A model generated the notes under the pieces. The model did no database searches. It had not been told where the DNA came from and saw nothing but the letters and a program-made list of their open reading frames with translations. Positions 6,608-15,342 of a stretch of DNA of 64,000 nt are shown in pieces. Where the stretch lies: contig NZ_AXVA01000011.1 in NCBI RefSeq assembly GCF_000482325.1, forward strand, positions 1 to 64,000. Direction: 5' to 3'. The stretch's first letter is position 1. Each line of letters starts with the position of its first letter. Source of the stretch: Bacillus sp. UNC438CL73TsuS30. GTDB taxonomy: Bacteria; Bacillota; Bacilli; Bacillales; Cytobacillaceae. Position numbers and translations under genes: made by a program.

Positions 6608-8575
6608 ATGGGAAAGGCCGGACTACTTAAAAGATTCGAAAAGAGTCATATTATCTTTTTTGCTATAGCAGTAGTGTTATTTTGGATCAAGACCTATGCA
6701 GCCTATCAAATAGAATTTAAATTAGGCATAGATAATAATCTACAAAAGTTTTTGTTAGCTATTAATCCAATTAGTTCTGGATTATTCTTTATTGGATTAG
6801 GTTTACTTTCTAAAAAGCATACCAAAAAGATCATGATTACCGTCAATTTTGTATTGTCATTTCTTTTATATGCGAATATTGTTTATTATCGATTTTTCAA
6901 TGACTTTATAACAGTCCCTGTCATTATGCAAGCGAAAACGAATGCTGGACAGTTGGGCGATAGCGCCAATTCCTTAATGTCCCCATTTGATATTTTTTAT
7001 TTCACAGATACCCTTATTCTAATTGTTCTTGCTCTAACGATCTTTAAAAAAGCGATTGCGAAAAATCGTAAATCCTATAAAATTGTATTTTTATTTGCTG
7101 TCACTGTTTTTCTTTTTAACCTTGGATTAGCCGAAAAGGACCGTCCGCAATTATTAACACGTTCCTTTGATCGAAACTACCTTGTTAAATATTTAGGGGC
7201 ATATAATTTTACCATTTTGGATGTCATTCAAAATATCAAAACTTCTAGTCAACGGGCACTCGCTAGCAGCAGTGATATCACCACTGTAGAAAATTATCGA
7301 AAAGCCCATTATACGGCACCAAATCCAACTTACTTTGGTAAAGCAAAAGGGATGAACGTTATTTACGTTTCCTTAGAATCATTTCAAAACTTTATGATTG
7401 ATTATAAAATGCCAAATGGACAAGAAGTGACGCCATTTTTAAATTCATTGGCTCATGATGGCAACACCTTCTATTTTGATAATTTCTATCATCAAACGGG
7501 ACAAGGTAAAACATCAGATGCTGAATTCTTGATGGAAAATTCACTCTATCCGTTAAATCAAGGGGCCGTTTTTATCAATAAAGCACAAAATACGTATCAA
7601 GCGACTCCTGCCATTTTAGGTCAAAAAGGCTATACTTCTGCAGTCTTTCATGGAAACTATAAAACTTTCTGGAATCGGAATGTAATGTATCGAGCATTAG
7701 GCTATGATCAATTTTTCGACGCAGAATACTATAATATGTCTCCTGAAAATATTAAGAACTACGGGATGAAAGATAAGCCCTATTTCCAAGAGTCCATGTC
7801 CATGCTTGAGGGTTTAAAACAACCTTTTTATACCAAATTTATTACGTTATCCAACCATTTCCCATTTGAAATGGACAAACAAGATACAAATTTTCCTGCC
7901 GGAGACTTTGGTGACTCAGTAGTAAACAATTACTTCCAGTCAGCACATTATATGGATGAAGCTCTTAAACAGTTTTTCGATGCTTTAAAAAAGGATGGAC
8001 TATATGATAAAACGGTCATTGTCCTTTATGGAGATCACTATGGTCTATCCGAAAACCACAATAAGGCAATGGCAAAAGTTCTTGGCGTTCCAAAAATTAC
8101 GCCAACCATTAATGCCAAATTGCAGGAAGTACCATTATATATACATGTTCCAGGTGTAAAAGGTGGGGTTCAGCACCAATTCGGCGGTGAAGTAGATGTT
8201 CGTCCAACCCTTCTACATTTATTAGGTGTGGATACAAAAGATTACATTGAGTTCGGTTCCGATTTATTATCTAAAAATCATCGCAACTGGGCATTGTTTA
8301 GAAATGGTGATTATGTATCGCCACAAGTAACGGAAGTAAGCGGGAAATTCTATAACCCTGTCACGGGTGAATTATTACCAAATCAAAGTGCCTATAAATC
8401 CATTAATGATAAGATCTCAACAGAACTTCAAATGTCCGATGCAGTGGTCAATAAAGATTTATTACGGTTCTATACCCCAAAGGGATTTAAACCGATTGAT
8501 CCTAATAATTATCAATATCTAGGTCCTAATGGAAATACGAAACAGCCTAAGGTTCAAACAACAGGGGCTCAATAG
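6608..8575 (+). CDS. ltaS: Lipoteichoic acid synthase (LtaS family, phosphoglycerol transferase)
   Basis: 655 aa from ATG 6608 (GGAGAGGAG 8 nt upstream; an earlier in-frame TTG at 6590 overlaps that site). Five membrane helices in the first ~210 residues, then an extracellular sulfatase-fold domain. Metal/catalytic motifs are present: VSLESFQ (metal Glu), GQGKTSDAEF (nucleophile Thr) and YGDHYGLS (metal Asp-His). The enzyme polymerises glycerol phosphate from phosphatidylglycerol onto a glycolipid anchor at the outer membrane face. Bacillus carries several paralogues (LtaS, YfnI, YqgS, YvgJ) and I cannot say which this is. The C-terminal tail is Gln/Thr/Pro-rich. Monocistronic, with a terminator at 8601. 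Confidence 0.9.
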   Translation: MGKAGLLKRFEKSHIIFFAIAVVLFWIKTYAAYQIEFKLGIDNNLQKFLLAINPISSGLFFIGLGLLSKKHTKKIMITVNFVLSFLLYANIVYYRFFNDFITVPVIMQAKTNAGQLGDSANSLMSPFDIFYFTDTLILIVLALTIFKKAIAKNRKSYKIVFLFAVTVFLFNLGLAEKDRPQLLTRSFDRNYLVKYLGAYNFTILDVIQNIKTSSQRALASSSDITTVENYRKAHYTAPNPTYFGKAKGMNVIYVSLESFQNFMIDYKMPNGQEVTPFLNSLAHDGNTFYFDNFYHQTGQGKTSDAEFLMENSLYPLNQGAVFINKAQNTYQATPAILGQKGYTSAVFHGNYKTFWNRNVMYRALGYDQFFDAEYYNMSPENIKNYGMKDKPYFQESMSMLEGLKQPFYTKFITLSNHFPFEMDKQDTNFPAGDFGDSVVNNYFQSAHYMDEALKQFFDALKKDGLYDKTVIVLYGDHYGLSENHNKAMAKVLGVPKITPTINAKLQEVPLYIHVPGVKGGVQHQFGGEVDVRPTLLHLLGVDTKDYIEFGSDLLSKNHRNWALFRNGDYVSPQVTEVSGKFYNPVTGELLPNQSAYKSINDKISTELQMSDAVVNKDLLRFYTPKGFKPIDPNNYQYLGPNGNTKQPKVQTTGAQ

Positions 8576-8600
8576 AACATTTGTTCTATTCGAGTTATTC

Positions 8601-8646
8601 GCCGACTTATATTCCGTATCTCTTGGAAAATAAGTCGGCTTTTTTC
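8601..8646 (+). terminator. Terminator of the LTA synthase gene
   Basis: GCCGACTTA / TAAGTCGGC around a 21-nt loop followed by six T residues. The rest of 8647-8917 is A/T-rich and holds the upstream region of the next gene; I see nothing else in it. Confidence 0.8.
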
Positions 8647-8917
8647 TTAATCGTTCCCACTTTACCATTCCTTCTAATACCTACATAAATTCTCCGTTAA
8701 GAGTTTTTTGCTCTTGCTTTTTTTATTTTTTTCTACCATTTTGCAAAATCTTACGATATACCGGCATCACCTAGAATGACAAACCGACCACGAATGGGAA
8801 ACGGTTCTATCGATTTATTTTTTTAACGCTGTTTTTGTAAATATTGCTGCTGAATTATAATAAAATATAATTGACTTCAATTAACTTACAATAAAATCCA
8901 ATTAAGGGGGTATTTGA

Positions 8918-9145
8918 ATGCTAAAGAAAACTTTTTGGATTCCAACCATTGTATTTATCGTTACAACGTCTGTATTATACTTTTGCGGTCATTTATATAA
9001 TATTGAATCACTAAGTTGGTTCAATTTTGAGGAAATCTCAAATGGGGGATTTACTATTGGTGGTTCATTGAATCCAATTATTTTTGGTTTTGTTGTTGGA
9101 TTTATTGCGGAATGGATATATAAAAGTAGGAAAAAAAATGCATGA
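8918..9145 (+). CDS. Small two-helix membrane protein of unknown function
   Basis: 75 aa: helix at about 5-25 (FWIPTIVFIVTTSVLYF), a polar loop, helix at about 48-66 (SLNPIIFGFVVGFIAEWIY) and a basic tail KSRKKNA. AAGGGGGT precedes the ATG by 8 nt. Monocistronic, with a hairpin at 9218-9260. Not recognised. Confidence 0.65.
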   Translation: MLKKTFWIPTIVFIVTTSVLYFCGHLYNIESLSWFNFEEISNGGFTIGGSLNPIIFGFVVGFIAEWIYKSRKKNA

Positions 9146-9217
9146 CTTAGTATAGCATTAGGTATAAGAACATCTAAACATATCACGGTTGTATCATTTG
9201 AATTAAGAACAGCACTA

Positions 9218-9260
9218 AACAAAAGTTGCTTTACATTATATTCATAAGCAACTTTTGTTG
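9218..9260 (+). terminator. Hairpin terminator after the two-helix protein
   Basis: CAAAAGTTGCTT / AAGCAACTTTTG, 12-bp stem with a 14-nt loop. Confidence 0.65.
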
Positions 9261-9297
9261 GTCCATATATCGGAACCAGTATTAATTCTACAAAAGG

Positions 9298-9309
9298 GAA
9301 CATTTGTTC
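9298..9309. promoter_or_regulatory. LexA-like box GAACATTTGTTC upstream of toxin ORF
   Basis: Matches the GAAC-N4-GTTC core of the Bacillus SOS box (consensus CGAAC-N4-GTTCG); the outer C/G are not kept. TTGTTC within it could serve as -35 with TATGAT (9325-9330) as -10 at a short 15-nt spacing. The same 16-mer occurs at 8575-8590, right after the LTA synthase stop. Confidence 0.45.
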
Positions 9310-9404
9310 TATTTTTAGTTAAAATATGATAAACTATAAATGCAATAGAATTGGATTTTACAAGGGTGGCCGGCTCACTCCCAATAGAAAGGGGGTGATG
9401 CTGA

Positions 9405-9485
9405 ATGACAGTTTATGAAACATTAATGATTGCGATTGCTTTTGCTAGTTTAATCGTAGCCATACTGTCATTTAAACAAAAATAA
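9405..9485 (+). CDS. Hol-Tox-type small membrane toxin (type I toxin-antitoxin)
   Basis: 26 aa: MTVYETLMIAIAFASLIVAI then LSFKQK. It has the characteristic opening (M-x-VYE-x-L), a single helix and a short basic tail of the putative holin-like toxin family of Firmicutes. AGGGGGTGATG precedes the ATG. Such peptides insert in the membrane and are held back by an antisense RNA; here a convergent minus-strand promoter and terminator are visible (9478-9614). The 5' leader has CAATAGAA (9382-9389) next to the ribosome site, complementary to TTCTATTG at 9555-9562 in the 3' region, so the full transcript could close on itself and hide the site. Confidence 0.75.
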   Translation: MTVYETLMIAIAFASLIVAILSFKQK

Positions 9486-9614
9486 TCCACCCTTGAGTTT
9501 TTAGAGGCTCGGGTGGATTATCACTCAACAATAGCCGACCCCATTAAGGGAACCTTCTATTGCTAGACCGGACATGTTACCGCATGTCTGGTCTTTTTTA
9601 ATTTATTCGTATTT
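9476..9614 (-). ncRNA. Predicted antisense antitoxin RNA to the Hol-Tox toxin
   Basis: On the minus strand a promoter TTGAAG (9645-9650), 18-nt spacer, TATAAT (9621-9626) points at the toxin. The hairpin AATCCACCC / GGGTGGATT (9484-9519) is followed on the minus strand by TATTTTTG, a terminator inside the toxin 3' end. The resulting RNA of about 135-140 nt would overlap the toxin mRNA 3' part, as in txpA/RatA and bsrG/SR4 of B. subtilis. RNA not demonstrated. Confidence 0.6.
9563..9600 (+). terminator. Terminator of the toxin transcript
   Basis: AGACCGGACATG-ttac-CGCATGTCTGGTCT followed by TTTTTT. Confidence 0.8.
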
Positions 9615-9707
9615 TAATTTATTATAACCGAATTCTTACTTCACCTTCAACTTTCGAATCATTTTTTATCCTAGAAATTGTGAAACAAGCAATTCTCAGT
9701 GTGTTTC

Positions 9708-10916
9708 TTAATGACTATGTGACATGCTCCTTCTTCTAATACCTATATGATTAATACTGTAAACCCATAATGCATTTAGCAATAATAAAGCACTTGTAGT
9801 GAAGAACACATAATGAATCCCGAAGAATGCTGCCATTTGCCCGCCTAATACAGATCCTCCGAGAGTACCAATATACTGTGCAGATTGATTATACCCGAAA
9901 ATACGACCAACAATTTCGTCTGGCGCACTTTTTCGGACAAGGTTGTTAATGGATGGCAATAATCCAGCTGTCGCAAGTCCAAGACAGAAGCGCAGTCCCA
10001 TGAGTTCCCATGGTGTTTTCACAAATGCTTGTGGAATAAAGATAATTCCTGCAGCAATAAGTGCTCCAATCAATATTTTTCTTGAACCGATACGGTCAGC
10101 AAGCTTACCTAATCGTGGAGCAGCGATTATATTGGCTAAACCGGCAGCCGCCACCACCATTCCCGCAATCATAGATAAATGGGTTGCATGTGGTGACAAT
10201 TCTTTCACATAAACAGTAATTAATGGCTGAATGGACATATTGGCAATTTGCAAAATAAATGTGCTAGCAAACAATGAAATTAGCAATCTCGTATCAGGAA
10301 CTAGCTTCCAAACTTGGCTAAAGGCTAAAGGTGTTTTATGAACAGGTGTAAATTCTTCTTTTATCAAAAATAAAACAGCAAAAAAGGCGATTAACAATAA
10401 CACGCTTGTTACGACAAAACAGCTCCGAATTCCAGAGAATTCTGCAATAAATCCCCCCATTAAAGGACCTAGAAGTCCGCCGCTAACGGAGCCTGTTGAA
10501 AGTGTACCGAGTGCCCAGCCTGAATTTTTCTTTGGTGTTTGTGTTGCCACTAATGTAACCGATGCTGAAATGTAACCGGAAACAGCCCCCATTAACATCC
10601 GTAATGCGAGTAATTGATAAACGTTTTGTACAAATGCCATCACAAAAACGACAATGGCCATTCCAAGGCTCGCACGGAGTAACATTAGTTTTCTGCCCTT
10701 TTTATCTGCCAGTCTTCCCCAAATAGGCGAAACAATGGCTGAGATTAAAAAAGTGGAACCAAAAATCAATCCAGACCATTTTTCAATATCTGAAGTTGCG
10801 TGTACTCCTAGCTGATCGATATATAAAGGCAGCATAGGGGCTATTTGACTCATCCCCGCGGCCGTCACAAATGAACCGAACCAACAAACAAATAAATTTC
10901 TTTTCCAATTCTCCAT
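9708..10916 (-). CDS. MFS multidrug efflux transporter (MdtG/YitG-like)
   Basis: 402 aa with 12 hydrophobic segments. The MFS signature between helices 2 and 3 is present (WGRLADKKGRKLMLL) with a second copy after helix 8 (LGKLADRIGSRKI). The N-terminus MENWKRNLFVCWFGSF and overall length fit the drug:H+ antiporter branch around MdtG/YitG. It faces a LysR-type regulator across a 143-bp gap, the usual arrangement for a regulated exporter. Ribosome site AAGGTG before the start. Substrate unknown. Confidence 0.85.
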   Translation of the reverse strand: MENWKRNLFVCWFGSFVTAAGMSQIAPMLPLYIDQLGVHATSDIEKWSGLIFGSTFLISAIVSPIWGRLADKKGRKLMLLRASLGMAIVVFVMAFVQNVYQLLALRMLMGAVSGYISASVTLVATQTPKKNSGWALGTLSTGSVSGGLLGPLMGGFIAEFSGIRSCFVVTSVLLLIAFFAVLFLIKEEFTPVHKTPLAFSQVWKLVPDTRLLISLFASTFILQIANMSIQPLITVYVKELSPHATHLSMIAGMVVAAAGLANIIAAPRLGKLADRIGSRKILIGALIAAGIIFIPQAFVKTPWELMGLRFCLGLATAGLLPSINNLVRKSAPDEIVGRIFGYNQSAQYIGTLGGSVLGGQMAAFFGIHYVFFTTSALLLLNALWVYSINHIGIRRRSMSHSH

Positions 10917-11059
10917 ATAAACACCTTTCTTATTATTTGGAATTTATTTCGACTTCCAAAGTAATTTATATCCTTAATCATACTCCATATAATTGATAAT
11001 GACTAATATATGTATTACTATTTACTTATAGGTTGAGAGCTATCAATAGAGGTGGACAA

Positions 11060-11941
11060 ATGGATTTCTTACAATTAAGGTATTTTCAAACCGTTGCCGA
11101 ATTTGAACATATAACTAGGGCTGCCAAAGAGCTTAAAATTGCACAGCCGTCACTAAGTCAAACCATTTCTCGTTTAGAGGAAGAGCTGGGTGTTTCCCTT
11201 TTTGATCGAGAGGGAAGGAATATTAAACTAAATCAATTTGGGGAAATTTTTTTAAAAGGAGTAGATAAGGCTTTTTCTGAATTGGAATTTGCCAAGCTTG
11301 AGATGGCGGAACTCGCAGGAGAGAGCAAGAATCAAATTTCACTGTCTGTCATGCATACCCCATTATTACCGAATATTATTAGTCAATTTCGTAAAGCATA
11401 TCCATCCGCCAATTTTCAAGTAAGTATGCATTCTCCCTTACGACTTGCGGAACAATTGGAAAAAGGAGAAATCGATTTATGTGTTACTTACTTTCCGATT
11501 GAAAAAGAAGGAATCAGCTGGATTAATCTTATGGAGGATGAAGTATTTATCATAGTCCCGGATACCCATCATTTGGCTGGGAGAGATAGCATACAGTTAA
11601 AGGAAGTGGCAGATGAACAATTTATTCACAGAGAGCCGACGAATCCCTTCAGAATGCTAACAGATGGTTTTTGTGAAAAAGCAGGATTCACACCGAAAAT
11701 CGCCTTTGAACTCGAAGAACCGGGATCCATTCATAACTTTGTAGAAGAAGGATTGGGGGTATCCTTTTTAACTGAGCATACCCTTCGCTATTCACACTAT
11801 GAAAAAATTGTTCCATTGCACATTGAACAGCCTGTCTGTACAAGAACAATAGGAATGGCATGGAAAACGGAGCGGTATACTTCAAAGGTCGTTCGGGAAT
11901 TCCGGGAATTTATGATTGGGTATTTTAAGGAATTAAGCTAA
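11060..11941 (+). CDS. LysR-family transcriptional regulator
   Basis: 293 aa from ATG 11060, chosen because AGAGGTGG lies 6 nt upstream (an in-frame TTG at 11033 is possible). N-terminal winged HTH MDFLQLRYFQTVAEFEHITR with AAKELKIAQPSLSQTISRLEEELG, then the periplasmic-binding-like effector domain (about 90-290). Divergent to the MFS exporter, whose expression it probably controls from the shared 143-bp gap; I could not pick a clear T-N11-A site in that A/T-rich stretch. Confidence 0.88.
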   Translation: MDFLQLRYFQTVAEFEHITRAAKELKIAQPSLSQTISRLEEELGVSLFDREGRNIKLNQFGEIFLKGVDKAFSELEFAKLEMAELAGESKNQISLSVMHTPLLPNIISQFRKAYPSANFQVSMHSPLRLAEQLEKGEIDLCVTYFPIEKEGISWINLMEDEVFIIVPDTHHLAGRDSIQLKEVADEQFIHREPTNPFRMLTDGFCEKAGFTPKIAFELEEPGSIHNFVEEGLGVSFLTEHTLRYSHYEKIVPLHIEQPVCTRTIGMAWKTERYTSKVVREFREFMIGYFKELS

Positions 11942-12145
11942 ATGAAGCATGAGTGCTTGTATAGAAACGATGGAGTTCTTGGCTATCTGAAGGAAATGTA
12001 CCCTATAGAGTGGTAGGGTACATTTTAGATTCGGTTAGAGTTTTCTTTATAGCTCCTTTTTTTCTCTTAAATATCAAAATATACATAAATATATATAAGT
12101 GTTCATCACAATACATCAATCTTATGTTTTCAACAGTATAGTGGA

Positions 12146-12179
12146 GTAAACGTTTACAAGGTTGGGTATATACCCAACC
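12146..12179. promoter_or_regulatory. Two adjacent perfect palindromes upstream of clpE
   Basis: GTAAACGTTTAC (12146-12157) resembles a CcpA/LacI-type operator core; 2 nt later comes the 20-bp palindrome GGTTGGGTATATACCCAACC (12160-12179). They sit about 105-140 bp before the CtsR box. No gene start lies between. Also in this 379-bp gap: a small hairpin TACCC/GGGTA at 11998-12021 after the LysR gene and a TATAAT at 12211-12216. Confidence 0.5.
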
Positions 12180-12283
12180 ATTACCTGTAGAAACGTTAAA
12201 AGAAGTACAATATAATAGAAAGAAACTTAATAAAAAATTCACCGGGCCTACTAGTAAAAGTGGCTCCTTTTTCATCTATTCAT

Positions 12284-12306
12284 AGTCAAAAATGGTCAAT
12301 GTCAAA
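12284..12306 (+). promoter_or_regulatory. CtsR operator of clpE
   Basis: AGTCAAA-aat-GGTCAAT (12284-12300), matching the direct heptad repeat RGTCAAA-NAN-RGTCAAA, with a third GTCAAA unit at 12301-12306 running into the ribosome site. CtsR is the class III heat-shock repressor of clp genes. Confidence 0.85.
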
Positions 12307-12320
12307 GGGAGGTTGGAAAT

Positions 12321-14444
12321 ATGATTTGTCAAAACTGTCAAACATCGCCAGCGAGTTATCAGTTAAACTTCTCATTTAATCAGGGTCAAAGCCAAATTAG
12401 TTTGTGTGCAGATTGCTATGATATCGCAAAACAAAAATTGGAAAACGGCTCCATTAAACTTGACAACCAAATTTTCAATCTGTTGGATACAGATGGCAGC
12501 CAGCCTGAGCAAAACAAAAATGTCCAAGTAACCAAGACAAAGAAACGAAAAAAAAATAGCTTTCTTGATCAACATGGACGGAACTTGACGAATGAAGCAA
12601 AAGAAGGGCGAATTGATGGCGTGATCGGTAGGGATCAAGAAATTGAACGTATCCTTCAAATATTAAACCGTCGTACAAAAAATAATCCGGTCTTAATCGG
12701 TGAGGCTGGTGTCGGGAAAACAGCAATCGTTGAAGGTCTTGCCCTTCAAATCGTCAAAGGCAAAGTACCGGCGAAACTAAAAACGAAAGAAGTATATTTG
12801 CTGGACATCAGTTCACTTGTAGCAGGTACAGCCTACAGAGGACAATTTGAAGAAAAAATGAAAAAACTTGTTGCTGAATTACAACGACGTGAAAACGTCA
12901 TCTTGTTCATTGATGAACTGCACATGATGGTTGGTGCTGGAGGTACCTCTGACGGTTCAATGGATGCAGGGAATATATTAAAACCAGCGTTAGCGCGCGG
13001 TGATATTCAAATTGTTGGCGCAACAACGATTAAAGAGTATCGCATGATTGAAATAGATCCTGCACTTGAGCGTCGTTTCCAATCGGTGATTGTGAAAGAA
13101 CCGTCTTTGAATGAGGCGTTTGAAATTTTAAAAGGAATTAGGCCGGCATATGAAAAGTATCACGATGTAACGTATTCGGATGAAGTCCTAAAAGCATGTG
13201 TGACACTATCAAAACGCTATATTCAAGATCGCTTCTTACCAGATAAGGCCATCGATTTAATGGATGAGGCCGGTGCAATGCTAAACCTTGCTCAAGGAGA
13301 GCTAGATATTAACTATTTAAAACAGCGCTTAAAAGAAATTATTGAAGAAAAACAACAAGCAACGGAATTAGAGCACTACGAAAAAGCCGCGATTCTTCGT
13401 GATGAAGAGAGAGAAATGAAACAAATATTATCTGAATACTCAGATAATATAACGAAAGATATTACCGTAGAAATGGTCCAAGAGATTATTGAAAAAAGTA
13501 CTGGAATCCCTGTACAAAAGCTACAAAAAGCAGAGCAACAAAAAATGAAGGACTTGAAAGAAAAGCTAGCAAGTAAAATTATTGGTCAGGATAAAGCTAT
13601 TGAAAAAGTAGCCAATGCAATCTTAAGGGCAAGTGTTGGATTAAAACCGAAAACACGTCCAACCGCTTCATTTTTATTCTTAGGTCCAACAGGTACAGGT
13701 AAAACCGAGTTAACGAAAACTCTTGCAGCCGAATTATTCGGCAGTAAAGATGCGATGATTCGCTTAGATATGAGTGAATATATGGAAAAACATTCTGTCT
13801 CTAAGCTCATTGGTTCACCTCCTGGCTATGTCGGACATGAGGAAGCAGGTCAATTAACGGAACAAGTTCGCCGAAACCCTTATTCCATCATTCTATTGGA
13901 TGAAATCGAAAAAGCACACCCAGATGTGATGAATGTGTTTCTTCAAATCATGGAAGATGGCAGGTTAACAGATAGCCAAGGAAGAGTTGTAAGCTTTACG
14001 GAAACAATTATTATCATGACTTCAAACGCAGGTGTAGGAATCAAAACTTTTGCGCCAATTGGTTTTGGCGGCGATGAACAGCAAGGAGCGGAATCAAATA
14101 TTGTCGATAAAATCGGAAATCACTTTAAACTTGAATTCTTAAACCGTATTGATTCGATTATTGAGTTTAACCATTTACAAAAAGAGAACCTTGTGGAAAT
14201 TATCGAGATTATGATGACCGAACTTAAAGAAACATTAGAAGACCAAGGGATTTCCATTGAAATCGATAAAGAAGCAAAAGTAAAGATTGCCGAATTAGGA
14301 TATAGCAATGTGTTTGGTGCTCGTCCACTTCGACGCGTCATTCAAGAGCAACTTGAAGATAAAATCACTTCTTTAATTATTAATAGCGAAAACGTAACTG
14401 CGATCACTGTATCAGTAGAAAATAATAAAATTAACGTAGCATAA
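12321..14444 (+). CDS. clpE: ATP-dependent Clp protease ATP-binding subunit ClpE
   Basis: 707 aa. N-terminal zinc finger (CQNC near residue 3-6, CADC near 30) specific to ClpE; first AAA+ with GEAGVGKT and [16 protein letters not shown]-type coiled segment (about 335-370, [14 protein letters not shown]); second AAA+ with [25 protein letters not shown] and arginine-finger region FLNRIDSI; C-terminal ClpB D2-small domain. ClpE unfolds proteins for ClpP and helps disaggregate after heat shock. CtsR box directly upstream explains heat control. Ribosome site GGGAGG. Single gene unit. Confidence 0.96.
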   Translation: MICQNCQTSPASYQLNFSFNQGQSQISLCADCYDIAKQKLENGSIKLDNQIFNLLDTDGSQPEQNKNVQVTKTKKRKKNSFLDQHGRNLTNEAKEGRIDGVIGRDQEIERILQILNRRTKNNPVLIGEAGVGKTAIVEGLALQIVKGKVPAKLKTKEVYLLDISSLVAGTAYRGQFEEKMKKLVAELQRRENVILFIDELHMMVGAGGTSDGSMDAGNILKPALARGDIQIVGATTIKEYRMIEIDPALERRFQSVIVKEPSLNEAFEILKGIRPAYEKYHDVTYSDEVLKACVTLSKRYIQDRFLPDKAIDLMDEAGAMLNLAQGELDINYLKQRLKEIIEEKQQATELEHYEKAAILRDEEREMKQILSEYSDNITKDITVEMVQEIIEKSTGIPVQKLQKAEQQKMKDLKEKLASKIIGQDKAIEKVANAILRASVGLKPKTRPTASFLFLGPTGTGKTELTKTLAAELFGSKDAMIRLDMSEYMEKHSVSKLIGSPPGYVGHEEAGQLTEQVRRNPYSIILLDEIEKAHPDVMNVFLQIMEDGRLTDSQGRVVSFTETIIIMTSNAGVGIKTFAPIGFGGDEQQGAESNIVDKIGNHFKLEFLNRIDSIIEFNHLQKENLVEIIEIMMTELKETLEDQGISIEIDKEAKVKIAELGYSNVFGARPLRRVIQEQLEDKITSLIINSENVTAITVSVENNKINVA

Positions 14445-14472
14445 GGATAGATGATCTTCATCTATCCTTTTA
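14443..14472 (+). terminator. clpE terminator
   Basis: AAGGATAGATGA-tct-TCATCTATCCTT followed by T-rich sequence. Confidence 0.8.
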
Positions 14473-14478
14473 GCTTGT

Positions 14479-14606
14479 AGGGAAACAATGTTGGAACAAA
14501 AAACGATTCCTATAAAGAGGATTGCAAACCAGCTCATACTTTAATTAAAGAAATGAACGTTTGTTTGGATTTACCTGATAAATCTGCTGAAACTCTCAAG
14601 AAGTAA
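14479..14606 (+). pseudogene. Coding-like remnant, unidentified
   Basis: After a TAG at about 14478 a frame without start codon or ribosome site reads GTKNDSYKEDCKPAHTLIKE, continues to LPDKSAETLKK and ends in TAA at 14604-14606, overlapping the 3' end of the response regulator on the other strand. Composition is protein-like; no identity recognised. Confidence 0.2.
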
Positions 14607-15342
14607 AAATCTGATTCCGATATTCTTTAGGTGTTAAGCCATATGTTTTCTGAAACATTTTCGTGAAATATTTAGGGTCAGTATATCCCACTTGCTGGCT
14701 GATTTGATAATATTTAAGGTTCGGATTTTTCAACAGGTGACAAGCTTTTTCCATTCTTACTCGGGTAAGAAATTGATTGAAGGATTCGTTCGTTGTAGCT
14801 TTGAAAATTTGCCCGAAGTAATGCTCTGTTAGGTGAACGCGCTTCGCAACATCTTTTAAAGAAATCGGATTCATATAGTTTGCGTTTATGTGGGATTTGG
14901 CACTCAATACTAATCTTTCATGATAGGAAGCAGATTTTTCCTCATTCGAAGGAGAATCTTGACTTGGAATTTCTGTTTCCTTTTGAATCTTATCAATCAC
15001 ACCAAATAGTTCATCTGTATCGATTGGTTTTAAAATGTAACCTCTTGCATTATATTTCAGTGCATTATGAGCATAGGTAAATTCCTCATAACCACTCATA
15101 ATAATAACCTGAATTCTAGGTGAATTTTCATAGATATGTTTGGTTAATTCAAGGCCGTCCATATTTGGCATTCGAATATCGGTTAAGATCATGTCTATTT
15201 TTTCGTTTTCCATCCAGTACAATGCTTCGGTTCCATTTTCTGCTGTTCCAATCACGTCAATATTCCGCTCATTCCATTCATCCATGGCCATTAAACTGCT
15301 AGAGATCAGCCAATCATCATCCACAATTAACATTTTTCTCAT
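14596..15342 (-). CDS. Two-component response regulator, REC plus AraC-type HTH (YesN-like)
   Basis: 248 aa. Receiver domain 1-120 with acidic pair VDDDW near residue 7-10, phospho-acceptor in MILTDIRMP (about Asp56) and Lys in YILKPID. C-terminal AraC double HTH (about 150-245: PISLKDVAKRVHLTEHYFGQ ... YTDPKYFTKMFQKTYGLTPKEYR). Overlaps the kinase gene by 26 nt, so coupled. Expected to activate the divergent carbohydrate operon starting at 17326, as for YesMN, LplR-type and related Bacillus systems. Confidence 0.93.
   Translation of the reverse strand: MRKMLIVDDDWLISSSLMAMDEWNERNIDVIGTAENGTEALYWMENEKIDMILTDIRMPNMDGLELTKHIYENSPRIQVIIMSGYEEFTYAHNALKYNARGYILKPIDTDELFGVIDKIQKETEIPSQDSPSNEEKSASYHERLVLSAKSHINANYMNPISLKDVAKRVHLTEHYFGQIFKATTNESFNQFLTRVRMEKACHLLKNPNLKYYQISQQVGYTDPKYFTKMFQKTYGLTPKEYRNQIFTS

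Noticed and set aside
12003-12275. 90-codon minus-strand frame upstream of clpE
   Set aside because: It lies over the palindromes and leader of clpE, has no ribosome site and an odd composition.
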